Part shown: piece after piece, positions 36,294-45,191 of the stretch
Layout: the number at the start of each line of letters is the position of its first letter
How positions within the stretch are numbered: the stretch's first letter is position 1
NCBI RefSeq assembly: GCF_019195435.1
Contig: NZ_CP078069.1
Span: forward strand, 2,046,001-2,110,000
Source of the DNA: Comamonas sp. NLF-1-9
Lineage (GTDB): Bacteria; Pseudomonadota; Gammaproteobacteria; Burkholderiales; Burkholderiaceae_C
Reading direction: 5' to 3'
Length of the DNA: 64,000 nt
Translations under genes and position numbers: made by a program
The notes under the pieces: generated by a model
The model's input: only the letters and a program-made list of their open reading frames with translations
Database searches by the model: none
Told to the model about the DNA's origin: nothing

Positions 36294-37517
36294 TCAGGCG
36301 CCGTCCCAGCGGCGCAGCACCAGGCTGGCGTTGGTGCCGCCAAAACCGAAGCTGTTGGACAGCACCGTAGTGAGCTGCGCGTCGCGCGTGGCGGTGACGA
36401 GCGGCATGTCACCGAGCTGCGGGTCGGGCGTATCGACGTTGATCGAGCCGGCGATGAAGCCGCCCTGCAGCATCAGCATGCAATAGATGGCCTCCTGCAC
36501 GCCGGTCGCGCCCAGCGAGTGGCCGGTGAGCGACTTGGTACTGGAAAACGGCGGCACGCGCTCGCCAAACACCGCCCGCATGGCGCGCACTTCCTGCATG
36601 TCGCCCACGGGCGTGGAGGTGCCATGGGTGTTGATGTAGTCGATGGGGCCGTCCAGATGCGCGATCGCCTGGCGCATGCAGGCCGTCGCGCCCTCGCCCG
36701 AGGGGGCGACCATGTCCTCGCCATCGCTCGTGGCGCCAAAGCCGACGAGTTCGGCATGGATGGTGGCGCCGCGCGCGAGCGCATGCTCCAGGCTCTCGAG
36801 CACGACCGCGCCGCCGCCGCCGGCGATGACGAAGCCGTCGCGCTCGGCGTCGTAGGCGCGCGAGGCCTTTTGCGGCGTGGCGTTGTACTTGCTGGACATT
36901 GCGCCCATGCCGTCAAACAGCATGGCCATGCCCCAGGAGAGCTCTTCGCCCCCCCCCGCGAACACCACGTCCTGCTCGCCCCAGGCGATCTGCTGCGCCG
37001 CCGCGCCGATGCAGTGCGCCGAGGTCGAGCAGGCCGAGGTGATGGAGTAATTGATGCCCTTGACCTTGAAGTTGGTGGCCAGGCACGCCGAGACGGTAGA
37101 GCTCATGCAGCGCGTGACCTGGTAGGGGCCGACGCGCCGTATGCCCTTGCTGCGCAGCGTGTCGGCGGCCTCGATCTGGTTGGCGGGCGAGCCGCCGCCC
37201 GAACCCATGATGAGGCCGGTGCGCGGGTGGCTGACCTCGGACGGGGCAAGCCCCGCCTGGGCGATGGCGTCCTGCAGCGCGATCTGGGCGTAGGCGGCGG
37301 CTTCGCCCATGAAGCGCAGCTGCTTGCGGTCTATGCGCGCTTCGATGTCGATGTGGGGCACGCCCGCCACCTGGCTGCGCAGGCCCAGCTCGGCGAACTC
37401 GGGCACTGCCTCGATGCCGCTGCGGCCTTCGCGCAGCGCCGCTTCCACCGTCTTGAGGTCGTTGCCGATGCACGAGACGATGCCCGCGCCGGTGATGACC
37501 ACCCGCTTCCTGTTCAT
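36294..37517 (-). CDS. fabB: 3-oxoacyl-ACP synthase I
   Basis: A 407-residue condensing enzyme that elongates acyl-ACP and is needed for unsaturated fatty acids together with FabA. The thiolase fold starts [17 protein letters not shown]. The nucleophile is in [11 protein letters not shown], and the two histidines lie in [11 protein letters not shown] and [12 protein letters not shown]. The C-terminal [17 protein letters not shown] is typical. The start is ATG 37517, overlapping the fabA stop by four bases. The fabA-fabB operon is the standard arrangement in this group. Confidence 0.96.
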   Translation of the reverse strand: MNRKRVVITGAGIVSCIGNDLKTVEAALREGRSGIEAVPEFAELGLRSQVAGVPHIDIEARIDRKQLRFMGEAAAYAQIALQDAIAQAGLAPSEVSHPRTGLIMGSGGGSPANQIEAADTLRSKGIRRVGPYQVTRCMSSTVSACLATNFKVKGINYSITSACSTSAHCIGAAAQQIAWGEQDVVFAGGGEELSWGMAMLFDGMGAMSSKYNATPQKASRAYDAERDGFVIAGGGGAVVLESLEHALARGATIHAELVGFGATSDGEDMVAPSGEGATACMRQAIAHLDGPIDYINTHGTSTPVGDMQEVRAMRAVFGERVPPFSSTKSLTGHSLGATGVQEAIYCMLMLQGGFIAGSINVDTPDPQLGDMPLVTATRDAQLTTVLSNSFGFGGTNASLVLRRWDGA

Positions 37518-38035
37518 GCCGCGTCCTTGCTGCCCTCTTCGCGCAGGAACAAGCCGACGCGCAGATCGTGGGCCACGTAGATTTCCTTGCCGTCGGCCAG
37601 CAGCCGCGCATCGCCTATGGCCATGTGCAGCTTGCGCCGTATCACCCGCTTGATGTCGATCTCGTAGGTGACGAGCTTCACCTCCGGCCCGACTTCGCCG
37701 GTGAACTTGACCTCGCCCGCACCCAGCGCGCGCCCGCGCCCGGGCAAGCGCAGCCAGGTGAGGTAAAAGCCGATGAGCTGCCACATCGCATCCAGCCCCA
37801 GACAGCCGGGCATGACCGGATCGCCGCGAAAGTGGCATTCGAAGAACCACAGATCGGGGCGCACGTCCAGTTCCGCCACGATCCTGCCCTGGTTGTGGCT
37901 GCCGCCGTCCTGGTCGATGGTCGTGATGCGGTCAAACATCAGCATCGGCGGCAGCGGCAGGCGCCCGGCGTCGGGGCCGAACAGGCGCCCTTCGCCCGAG
38001 GCAATGAGCTGGTCGTAGGAAAAGGATTCGGCCAT
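37514..38035 (-). CDS. fabA: 3-hydroxydecanoyl-ACP dehydratase/isomerase
   Basis: A 173-residue hot-dog-fold enzyme that dehydrates 3-hydroxydecanoyl-ACP and isomerises trans-2 to cis-3 decenoyl-ACP, the branch point to unsaturated fatty acids. The catalytic pair is His68 in [14 protein letters not shown] and Asp82 in [10 protein letters not shown]. The length matches E. coli FabA (172). fabB overlaps its end. The region 38036-38095 upstream is short and may hold the promoter; no FabR-like site was recognised. Confidence 0.96.
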   Translation of the reverse strand: MAESFSYDQLIASGEGRLFGPDAGRLPLPPMLMFDRITTIDQDGGSHNQGRIVAELDVRPDLWFFECHFRGDPVMPGCLGLDAMWQLIGFYLTWLRLPGRGRALGAGEVKFTGEVGPEVKLVTYEIDIKRVIRRKLHMAIGDARLLADGKEIYVAHDLRVGLFLREEGSKDAA

Positions 38036-38095
38036 GTAGGTGCTTGCTTCTCAGGCCGCGCGCCGCATGGGCGGCGTGCGTGGATAAAAAGAGGA

Positions 38096-39634
38096 TTATC
38101 CGTTGTTGCGCCGGCGCTGCATCAGCGCGGCGGCCAGCAGCACCAGCAGCGCCGCGAGCCACAGCGGCGCCAGGCCCCAGCGGCCTGCCCAGCGGGCATA
38201 AGGCGTGCCAGGCCCGTCCACGCCGCGCACGCGCGCCTGCAGCACCGCGCGCTCAAAGGGCGCCAGCAGCGCCTGCACCTGCCCCCGGTGGTCTATTACC
38301 GCGGTCATGCCGGTGTTGGTGGCGCGCACCATGGGCCGCGCAAACTCCAGCGCGCGCATGCGGCTGATGGCCAGGTGCTGGTCCAGTGCCAGCGTGTCGC
38401 CAAACCAGGCGATGTTGCTCAGGTTGACCATGAGCGTGGGCGCCTGGCGCGCATCGGCAAAACGCAGCGCCAGCTCTTCCCCGAACAGGTCTTCATAGCA
38501 GATGTTGGGCGCAATGCGCTCGCCCGCGAAGACGAAGGGCGGCTGGGACGGCGCACCGCGGTTGAAGTCGCCCAGCGGAATCTGCAGCAGGCCGGTGAAC
38601 CAGCGAAACAGCGGCGGGATGAACTCACCAAACGGCACCAGATGGTGCTTGTCGTAGCGGTAGGGCGCGCCCTGACCGGCGGCGAAGCCGAGCACCGAAT
38701 TGGTGTAGCCGGCCGCGGGCGTGCCCAGCGGCATGCCCAGCAGCAGCGCCTGCTCGCCCTGGCGGTAGCGCTGGCTGATGCGCGCGAGGTAACCCGGCTC
38801 CAGGTCGCTGGGCAGCAGCGGAATCGCGGTTTCGGGCGCCACTACCAGCTGCGCCGTCTGCGCCTGCATCTGCTCACCGTACCAGGCCAGCGCCAGCGGC
38901 ACGCCGCTGCCCGGCTGAAACTTCTCGTCCTGCGGAATGTTGCCTTGCAGCAGCGCAAGACTGAGCGGCGCATGCACCTGCATCCGGGCGAGCACCGCCT
39001 GCTGCCACTGCGCTGCGCCCAGCCCCGCGGCCACCAGCAGCGCCGCCGCGATCCAGGCGGGTGCGCGCAACAGGTCGGCGCGGCGCAACTGGGCGAGCAG
39101 CGCGGCCAGCAGCGCTGCCACCAGCCCTATGCCGTAGACGCCTACGAGCGGCGCCAGCGGCGCCAGCGGCCCGTCCAGGTGCGCATAACCGCCCGCACCC
39201 CAGGGAAAGCCGGTCCACCACTGCCCGCGCGCAAGTTCGGCCAGCAGCCACAAAAACGCAAAAACGATAGCTGGTAGCGCCCGTCCAGTATGCGCAAAAC
39301 GCCAAAAACACCATGACGCAATGGCGTAATAGCTGCCAAGAAACGCCGCCAGCGCCAGCACCGCCAGCACCGCCAGCGGTGCGGCCAGGCCGCCGTAGGT
39401 GTGCAGCGAGACGTAGAGCCACCAGAAGGTAGCGGCGAGCCAGGCGGTGGCAAACAGCCAGCCGGTGAGCGCCGCCGCGCGCGCGCTGGCGCCCGTGCGC
39501 AGCAGCCACGCCAGCAGCGCGAGCGAGACGATCTGCAAGCACCACAGGGGCGCGCCGCTGCCCGGCAGCGCAATCGACGCCGCCTGGGCCAGCCCGGCCA
39601 GCAGCGCGGCGAGTGCTCGCGCAGCCGCGCTCAG
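38096..39634 (-). CDS. lnt: Apolipoprotein N-acyltransferase
   Basis: A polytopic enzyme that adds the third acyl chain to lipoproteins. The nitrilase-type catalytic triad is visible in VVAPETAIPLLP (Glu), YDKHHLVPFGEF (Lys) and NICYEDLFGEE (Cys). In-frame Lnt-like sequence (LAGLAQAASIALPGSG) continues upstream of the TTG at 39538. I therefore place the start at CTG 39634, overlapping the corC stop (CTGA), with GGGAG seven bases before it. This gives 512 residues, normal for the family. No ATG or GTG is available in frame near there. A dispersed repeat lies within a membrane-segment region at 39247-39325. Confidence 0.9.
   Translation of the reverse strand: MSAAARALAALLAGLAQAASIALPGSGAPLWCLQIVSLALLAWLLRTGASARAAALTGWLFATAWLAATFWWLYVSLHTYGGLAAPLAVLAVLALAAFLGSYYAIASWCFWRFAHTGRALPAIVFAFLWLLAELARGQWWTGFPWGAGGYAHLDGPLAPLAPLVGVYGIGLVAALLAALLAQLRRADLLRAPAWIAAALLVAAGLGAAQWQQAVLARMQVHAPLSLALLQGNIPQDEKFQPGSGVPLALAWYGEQMQAQTAQLVVAPETAIPLLPSDLEPGYLARISQRYRQGEQALLLGMPLGTPAAGYTNSVLGFAAGQGAPYRYDKHHLVPFGEFIPPLFRWFTGLLQIPLGDFNRGAPSQPPFVFAGERIAPNICYEDLFGEELALRFADARQAPTLMVNLSNIAWFGDTLALDQHLAISRMRALEFARPMVRATNTGMTAVIDHRGQVQALLAPFERAVLQARVRGVDGPGTPYARWAGRWGLAPLWLAALLVLLAAALMQRRRNNG
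39247..39325 (+). repeat. TAGCTG-type dispersed repeat inside lnt
   Basis: CAAAAACGATAGCTGGTAGC, then GCCCGTCCAGTATGCGCAAA and ACGCCAAAAACACC. It is among the best matches to the family layout in the window. In lnt it encodes the stretch around FWRFAHTGRALPAIVFAFLW, part of a membrane helix and loop. Confidence 0.6.
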
Positions 39635-40521
39635 TTGGGCGCTCCCGCCGGCGGCTCGCCTTCGGGCAGGCGCATGACCTTGAACCAGCGCACCGCCCCG
39701 CCCTTGTTGTGCAGCACGGTGAAGTGCAGGCAGCCCAGCGAGAGCGATTCGCCACGGCGCGGGGTGTGGCCCATGGCGTGGGCGATCAGGCCGCCTATGG
39801 TGTCAAAGTGCTCGGCCTCTTGCGCGCTGCCCAGGTCGCAGTCGAACTCGTCGGCCACGCGCTCGATCGGCGTGTCGCCGCTCACGCGCCAGGTGTCGTC
39901 GGCCAGCGCGAAGATGTCGCCCTCGGGCTCGTCCTCGGCATCGAACTCGTCCTCGATCTCGCCGACGATCTGCTCGATCACGTCCTCGAAGGTGACCAGG
40001 CCGGCGGTGCGCCCGAACTCGTCGACCACGATGGCCATGTGGTTGCGCGTGGCGCGAAATTCGCGCAGCAGCGCCTGCAAGTCCTTGTTCTCGGGCACGA
40101 AGAGCGCGGGCCGCACGAGGGTGCGCAGACTCAGCTCGGGCGCGCGCTGCAGCTTGAGCAAGTCTTTGGCCAGCAGGATGCCGATGATGTTCTCGCGCCC
40201 GCCCTGCACCACCGGAAAGCGCGAATGCGCGGTGCGTATCACTTCGTTGACCAGCTCCTGCGGCTCGGTGTCGATGTCCAGCACGTCCATGCGCGGGGCG
40301 GCCACCAGCACGTCGGCCGCAGTCATGTCGGCCATTTGCAGCACGCGCTCGAGCATCACGCGCGAGTCGGTGTGGATGACGGCGTTGTCCTCGGCCTCTG
40401 CCAGGGTGGCGATCAGCTCGTCGGTGGTTTCGGGGCGCGGATGCAGGAACTCCGCCAGGCGCTGCAAGAGCGTGCGCTTGTCTTCTCTTTCAGGGGCGCG
40501 CGCAGGGTTGGGGTCGGACAC
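39631..40521 (-). CDS. corC: CorC/HlyC-type CBS-domain protein
   Basis: A 296-residue protein with a pair of CBS domains at about residues 60-190 (blocks MLERVLQMADMTAADVLVAA and LQALLREFRATRNHMAIVVD) and a C-terminal CorC_HlyC domain (WRVSGDTPIERVADEF, TIGGLIAHAMGHTPRRG). It lacks the membrane DUF21 domain, like E. coli CorC (YbeX), which affects magnesium and cobalt efflux and is often next to lnt, as here. The start is GTG 40521. It overlaps lnt by four bases. Confidence 0.9.
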   Translation of the reverse strand: MSDPNPARAPEREDKRTLLQRLAEFLHPRPETTDELIATLAEAEDNAVIHTDSRVMLERVLQMADMTAADVLVAAPRMDVLDIDTEPQELVNEVIRTAHSRFPVVQGGRENIIGILLAKDLLKLQRAPELSLRTLVRPALFVPENKDLQALLREFRATRNHMAIVVDEFGRTAGLVTFEDVIEQIVGEIEDEFDAEDEPEGDIFALADDTWRVSGDTPIERVADEFDCDLGSAQEAEHFDTIGGLIAHAMGHTPRRGESLSLGCLHFTVLHNKGGAVRWFKVMRLPEGEPPAGAPN

Positions 40522-40596
40522 GTGGGGCGTGCGAAAGTGGTCGAAGCACCAAGGATAGCGGATTGCCCGGATGGGGCCGGTGCGCCGGACGCCGCG

Positions 40597-41088
40597 CTAC
40601 ACGGGCATGGCGGTGGTGCTCTTGACGGTGTCGAGCACGAAGCTGGTCTTGCAGTCCTGCACGCTCGGGTGCTTGAGCAGGGTTTCGAGCACGAAGCGGC
40701 TGTAGTGCCCCATGTCGCGCACCACCACGCGCAGCACGTAGTCCATCTCGCCGGTGAGCGAGACGCACTCGACCACTTCGGGCCAGGTCTGCACCGCCGC
40801 GCGGAACGCGTCCATGGGGCTGCGCTTGTGTACGTCGGTGTTTTTCTCCAGGCGCACCGTGAGGTAGGCCGCAAGCTGCAGCCCCACGGCCTGCGGGCGC
40901 ACCAGCGCCACGTAGCGCGCGATGGTGCCGCTGTCCTCCAGGCGCTTGACGCGGCGCAGCACCGCGCTGGCCGACAGGCCCACCTGCTCGCCGATCACCT
41001 CATAGGTTTCGCGGCCGTTGTCCTGCAGCCGGCGCAAGATGGCGCGATCGAGCTTGTCCAGGGCGGGGGCGGAGTCGGTCATGGCCAT
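40597..41088 (-). CDS. Lrp/AsnC family transcriptional regulator
   Basis: A 163-residue regulator. The helix-turn-helix is at about residues 12-60 (LDRAILRRLQDNGRETYEVI to LSASAVLRRVKRLEDSG) and the effector-binding RAM domain at about 70-150 (VECVSLTGEMDYVLRVVVRD). It is divergent from hpd-phhA and is likely to control them in response to an aromatic amino acid, as PhhR or HmgR-type regulators do elsewhere; that link is inferred. The start shown is ATG 41088; ATG three codons later is also possible. Confidence 0.9.
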   Translation of the reverse strand: MAMTDSAPALDKLDRAILRRLQDNGRETYEVIGEQVGLSASAVLRRVKRLEDSGTIARYVALVRPQAVGLQLAAYLTVRLEKNTDVHKRSPMDAFRAAVQTWPEVVECVSLTGEMDYVLRVVVRDMGHYSRFVLETLLKHPSVQDCKTSFVLDTVKSTTAMPV

Positions 41089-41256
41089 CCTTCAAATGCA
41101 TGCTGCGCAATGCCTTGATTTTGCGCAATTTTCTTGTGCGGCCCGGCGGGCAACTATCGATATTTGCACGAATACTGAGCACGCGGGAACCTACAGTTGC
41201 ATAGTTGAGCCCGACTCTGTCAAGCTCTTTCATCAAGCAAATTGCAGGAGACCCGC
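41089..41256. promoter_or_regulatory. Divergent regulatory region of the Lrp-type gene and hpd
   Basis: 168 A/T-richer bases with the palindrome TTGCGCAA at 41121-41128 and a related CTGCGCAA at 41103-41110, spaced 18 bases apart. Lrp/AsnC proteins bind short imperfect palindromes in such gaps. The AGGAG ribosome site of hpd is at the right end. Operators are proposed from pattern only. Confidence 0.45.
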
Positions 41257-42372
41257 ATGACCGCCGCCATTCCCTCGTCCACCGCCCGCGAAGCCGCCAG
41301 CCTCGACAACCCCATGGGCTTGTGCGGCTTCGAGTTTGTCGAGTTCGCCTCGCCCACGCCGGGCGTGATCGAGCCGCTGTTCGAGAAGCTCGGTTTCTCG
41401 CCAGTGGCCAAGCACCGCTCCAAGGACGTGGTGCTCTACCGCCAGGGCGGCATCAATTTCATCCTCAACCGCGAGCCCAAGAGCCAGGCCGCCTACTTCG
41501 CCGCCGAGCACGGGCCGTCCGCCTGCGGCATGGCGTTTCGCGTCGAGAGCGCACCGCGCGCCTACAAGCGGGCGCTGGAGCTGGGCGCGCAGCCTATCGA
41601 CATTCCCACCGGCCCGATGGAGCTGCGCCTGCCCGCGATCAAGGGCATAGGCGGCGCGCCGCTGTACCTGATTGACCGCTTTCGCGATGGCGAATCGATC
41701 TACGACATCGACTTTGAATGGCTGCCCGGCGCAGACCCGCACCCGCGCGGCCATGGCCTCAAGGAGATCGACCACCTCACGCACAACGTCTACCGCGGGC
41801 GCATGGGCTTCTGGGCCAACTACTACGAGCGCCTGTTCAACTTCCGCGAGATCCGCTACTTCGACATCCAGGGCGAGTACACCGGCCTCACTTCCAAGGC
41901 CATGACCGCGCCCGACGGCAAGATCCGCATCCCGCTCAATGAGGAAGCCCATCAGGGCGGCGGGCAGATCGAGGAATTCCTGATGCAGTTCAACGGCGAA
42001 GGCATACAGCACATCGCCATGAGCTGCGACAACATCATCGAAGTGGTGGACCGCCTGCAGATGGCCGGCATCCCCACGCCGCCCGCGCCCAACCAGGCCT
42101 ATTACGACATGCTGGCCGAGCGCCTGCCCGGCCACGGCCAGCCCGTGGCCGAACTGCAGGCGCGCGGCATCCTGCTGGACGGCAGCACCGCCGGCGGCCA
42201 GCCGCGCCTGCTGCTGCAGATCTTCTCCACGCCCATCCTCGGGCCGGTGTTCTTCGAGTTCATCCAGAGGAAGGGCGACGAGGGCTTTGGCGAGGGCAAC
42301 TTCAAGGCCTTGTTCGAATCCATCGAGCGCGACCAGGTGCAGCGCGGCGTGGTCGGCAAGCAGGAGGCCTGA
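41257..42372 (+). CDS. hpd: 4-hydroxyphenylpyruvate dioxygenase
   Basis: A 371-residue iron enzyme that converts 4-hydroxyphenylpyruvate to homogentisate. Two vicinal-oxygen-chelate halves are present. The iron ligands are the histidines in [10 protein letters not shown] and IQHIAMSC and the glutamate in [11 protein letters not shown], and the C-terminal [13 protein letters not shown] is conserved. The start at ATG 41257 has AGGAG seven bases upstream. phhA begins two bases after the stop, so both are in one operon for phenylalanine and tyrosine degradation. The later homogentisate genes are not in this window. Confidence 0.95.
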   Translation: MTAAIPSSTAREAASLDNPMGLCGFEFVEFASPTPGVIEPLFEKLGFSPVAKHRSKDVVLYRQGGINFILNREPKSQAAYFAAEHGPSACGMAFRVESAPRAYKRALELGAQPIDIPTGPMELRLPAIKGIGGAPLYLIDRFRDGESIYDIDFEWLPGADPHPRGHGLKEIDHLTHNVYRGRMGFWANYYERLFNFREIRYFDIQGEYTGLTSKAMTAPDGKIRIPLNEEAHQGGGQIEEFLMQFNGEGIQHIAMSCDNIIEVVDRLQMAGIPTPPAPNQAYYDMLAERLPGHGQPVAELQARGILLDGSTAGGQPRLLLQIFSTPILGPVFFEFIQRKGDEGFGEGNFKALFESIERDQVQRGVVGKQEA

Positions 42373-42373
42373 G

Positions 42374-43204
42374 ATGGCTGTCCAGCCCGTGGTCTACGGC
42401 GAGGGCGAGCGCCCGCCGCGCGGCAACTACGCCCGCGCCAACGAGGACTACACCTGCGCGCAAAACTGGGCCGCCTACAGCGCGCAGGACCACGACACCT
42501 ACCGGCGCCTGTACGAGCGCCAGACCGCGCAACTGCCCGGCCTGGCCTGCAGCGCCTTCATCGAATCGCTGCCGCACCTGGGCGCCAAGGACCGCATTCC
42601 GCGCTTCGAGGACGTCAACGAGCACCTGTACAAGGCCACGCGCTGGGAGATCGTGGCCGTGCCCGGGTTGATCCCGGAAGAGGCCTTTTTCGCGCTGCTG
42701 GCCCGGCGCAAGTTCCCGGTGACCGACTGGATACGCAAGCCCGAGGAGTTCGAGTACATCGTCGAGCCCGATGTGTTCCACGACCTCTATGGCCACGTGC
42801 CCATGCTGTTCAACCCGCAGCTCGCGGACTACGTGCAGCGCTACGGCGAGGGCGGCCTGAAGGCGGCGCGCCTGGGCGCTTGCGAGATGCTCTCGCGCCT
42901 GTACTGGTACACGATCGAATTCGGCCTGATCCGCGAAGCCGGGGCCTTGCGCGCCTACGGCGCCGGCATCCTGAGCTCGGCCGGCGAGTTGCCTTATTCG
43001 GTCAACAGCCCCGAGCCGCAGCGCCGCCCGCTCGATCTGCTGCGCACCATGCGCACGCGCTACAAGATCGACAGCTACCAGCAGACCTACTTCGTCATCG
43101 ACAGCTTTCAGCAACTGTTCGACATGACCGAGGGGGATTTCACGCCGCTGTACGAACAGATGCGCGGCATGCCGGAGTTCGCCGCCAACGCGAGCGGGGA
43201 TTGA
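42374..43204 (+). CDS. phhA: Phenylalanine 4-monooxygenase
   Basis: A 276-residue pterin-dependent enzyme that hydroxylates phenylalanine to tyrosine. Iron ligands are His136 and His141 in FHDLYGHVPM and Glu182 in YTIEFGLI. The N-terminal region (NEDYTCAQNWAAYSAQDHDT) and the end block FVIDSFQQLFDMTEGDF match bacterial PhhA. It needs a reduced pterin such as tetrahydromonapterin; FolM/FolB-like genes at 61431-63040 could supply it. The gene overlaps nothing; just after its stop begin two adjacent short tandem repeat arrays. Confidence 0.95.
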   Translation: MAVQPVVYGEGERPPRGNYARANEDYTCAQNWAAYSAQDHDTYRRLYERQTAQLPGLACSAFIESLPHLGAKDRIPRFEDVNEHLYKATRWEIVAVPGLIPEEAFFALLARRKFPVTDWIRKPEEFEYIVEPDVFHDLYGHVPMLFNPQLADYVQRYGEGGLKAARLGACEMLSRLYWYTIEFGLIREAGALRAYGAGILSSAGELPYSVNSPEPQRRPLDLLRTMRTRYKIDSYQQTYFVIDSFQQLFDMTEGDFTPLYEQMRGMPEFAANASGD

Positions 43205-43223
43205 GGGCTGCTGCGCCTGCGCC

Positions 43224-43265
43224 CTGCGCCTGCGCCTGCGCCTGCGCCTGCGCCTGCGCCTGCGC
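43224..43265 (+). repeat. Hexanucleotide tandem repeat, seven CTGCGC units
   Basis: Seven uninterrupted copies of CTGCGC, preceded by partial copies from 43211 on, starting seven bases after the phhA stop. It is outside a coding frame. Such arrays change length by slippage. Confidence 0.9.
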
Positions 43266-43268
43266 CGC

Positions 43269-43352
43269 GGGGTGCGGGGTGCGGGGTGCGGGGTGCGGGG
43301 TGCGGGGTGCGGGGTGCGGGGTGCGGGGTGCGGGGTGCGGGGTGCGGGGTGC
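43269..43352 (+). repeat. Heptanucleotide tandem repeat, twelve GGGGTGC units
   Basis: Twelve perfect copies of GGGGTGC, directly after the hexamer array. Each unit has a run of four G, so the strand could form G-quadruplexes. The array ends where the inverted-repeat element B begins (43359). Confidence 0.92.
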
Positions 43353-43358
43353 GGATTT

Positions 43359-44137
43359 TCTCCCTCTCCCTCTGGGAGAGGGCTGGGGTGAGGGCCAGCG
43401 GCGATGAATATTTCGAAGCCGTGTGCTTCTTGCGAGCGCCGTCGGCCGGGACATGCGCCCGGCGGCGCACTCACTTTCTTTTGCTTCGCCAAAAGAAAGT
43501 AAGCAAAGAAAAGGCGACCCCACGGCTGCGACCCCTGCGCTGCGCTCCGAGGCAAACCTGCGCCGTCTCGCTTGCACGGCGCGCCGCGAAACTCACTGCG
43601 CGCTGACGCGCTGCGTTCAGACAGACGCGGCAAGTCAGATTACGAAGCATGTGCGCTTCGACGCACATGCCCACCGCGCAAGCGAGCCGGCGCAGGCGCA
43701 TCCGAGGGGAAGGGAGCGTGCAAGCGCTGCCGGATTCTGCGTACCTCGGGCTTGGTACCCGTATCCGTACCCGCACCCGCTTTCGGGGTCCCCTCTGGCT
43801 GTGCCGAGGAGCGCAGCAGTCGGGGTGAGCGAATGCGCCGCAGGACGCATTCGCTTTGTGGTCTAGCTTGCCGCGTCTGTCTGAACGGAGCGCGTCAGCG
43901 CGCAGTGAGTTTCGCGGCACACCCCGACTGCGAGCACCGCAGGTTGCCCCGTAGCGCAGCGAAGGGGACACAGACAGCGGGGTCGCCTTTCTTTTGGGTA
44001 CTTTTCTTTGGCGAAGCAAAGAAAAGTGCCTCGCCCGCCGGGGCGAGTCCCGGCCTCGGCGCCTGCGGAGCAATCGACTTTGAGTTTTCCACCGCCGCTG
44101 GCCCTCACCCCTGCCCTCTCCCAGAGAGAGAGGGAGA
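43359..44137. repeat. Long inverted-repeat element, copy B (about 780 bp)
   Basis: Same layout as copy A at 29078: terminal palindromes (CCCTCTCCCTCTGGGAGAGGG left; CCCTCTCCCAGAGAGAGAGGG right), arms that are imperfect reverse complements, and a hairpin in each arm with the same six-base loop: ACTTTCTTTTG-CTTCGC-CAAAAGAAAGT at 43473-43500 and ACTTTTCTTTG-GCGAAG-CAAAGAAAAGT at 44000-44027. The left arm is closely similar to copy A over about 250 bases (GCGATGAATATTTC, GCCGTGTGCTTCTTGCGAG); the middle and the outer right arm have diverged. Together with the tandem repeats it fills the 1000-base gap between phhA and the hydrolase gene. Open frames inside show no coding character. Confidence 0.8.
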
Positions 44138-44204
44138 AAATACCGGCCAGTGGGAAAGGAGAAGACCCGAACACCTCCCGAAGAGAGGCAGAAACCCCCG
44201 CTCC

Positions 44205-45098
44205 TCAGGGCCGCAGCAAGCCAAAACACGCCTGCACCACCCGCGGCTCAAATGCCAGTTGCACGTGCCCCACGCCCCTGACCGTATGCGCCTCGCCTCC
44301 CCCAAGCAGGGCGGTGCCCAGCGGGTACACCACGTTGTCGCAATCGCTTTGCCAGCAGATGAAGAGCGCACGGCGCGGTGCGGTTTCGCTCGCGGCGAGG
44401 GTTTGCAGCCAGGCGCTCGCCGGGCGCATCTGGCGGGCGTTTGCGCCCAGGCCCCAGCGGGCGGCAGGGGTACCGTGGTGCGGGGTGCCCAGCGTCACCA
44501 CGCGGTAGATGCGCGCGTCGGCGCCGGGGTTCGCGTGCAGCCAGGCGCGCACCGCAAGGCCGCCCATGCTGTGCGCGACCACCAGCGGCGCGCAGCCGCT
44601 GGCAGCGCTTACCTCGCGCACTGCCAGATCGATGGCGGCGGCGTAGCGGTCGATGTCGGCCAGCGGCGGCTGCAGGTTCACCGCGACGCAGGCGCGGCCC
44701 TCGCGGCGCAGGCGGCGCAGCCAGGGGGTCCAGAAGGCGCGGTTGCAGCCAAAGCCGTGTACCAGCACCATGCCGCGCCCGGGGTGCGAGGGTTGCAGGC
44801 AATCGGGCAGTGCCTGCTCGCGCCAGGGCTGCCACCAGCCGAACACCCGCGCTGCCCACTGCCCTTCGTGCCACCAGGCGCGCAGCCAGTCGCCAGCCGT
44901 CGGGCGCGACGCACCCCGGCACGCAGCCCGGGCAGCCAGCACGAACTGCACTGTCAGCGGCAGGCGCAGCCACAGCGGCAGGCAGACCAGGGTGAGCACC
45001 AGCGCAAACGCGCCGCGACGCGCGGCCCAGGTCAGCACCGCCGCGCACAGCAAGGCCTGCAGCACCAGCGCGAGCTGCAGCCAGCGCGCGATCCTCAT
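44205..45098 (-). CDS. Membrane-anchored alpha/beta hydrolase (esterase/lipase-like)
   Basis: A 297-residue protein. Two hydrophobic segments at about residues 5-25 and 30-50 anchor it to the inner membrane. The hydrolase domain starts at GMVLVHGFGCNRAFW (oxyanion region) and has the nucleophile elbow VAHSMGGLAVRAW. The acid is probably in CWQSDCDNVVYP and the histidine in GVGHVQLAF. The TLGTPHHGTP block is shared with triacylglycerol lipases and esterases. The substrate is unknown. The start is ATG 45098 (GTG 45107 also possible). It is divergent from the MBL-fold gene. Confidence 0.85.
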   Translation of the reverse strand: MRIARWLQLALVLQALLCAAVLTWAARRGAFALVLTLVCLPLWLRLPLTVQFVLAARAACRGASRPTAGDWLRAWWHEGQWAARVFGWWQPWREQALPDCLQPSHPGRGMVLVHGFGCNRAFWTPWLRRLRREGRACVAVNLQPPLADIDRYAAAIDLAVREVSAASGCAPLVVAHSMGGLAVRAWLHANPGADARIYRVVTLGTPHHGTPAARWGLGANARQMRPASAWLQTLAASETAPRRALFICWQSDCDNVVYPLGTALLGGGEAHTVRGVGHVQLAFEPRVVQACFGLLRP

Positions 45099-45191
45099 GC
45101 TTGCCACCCGTGCGCATGCCGCAGAAGCACGCGCCCTGCACTACAGTGCAAGGCATGGCCCGCCGCCTTGGCATTAGGAAAACGATAGCGC

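Noticed and set aside
43224..43352. Possible CRISPR array
   Set aside because: Units are 6 and 7 bases in direct tandem without spacers; these are microsatellites.
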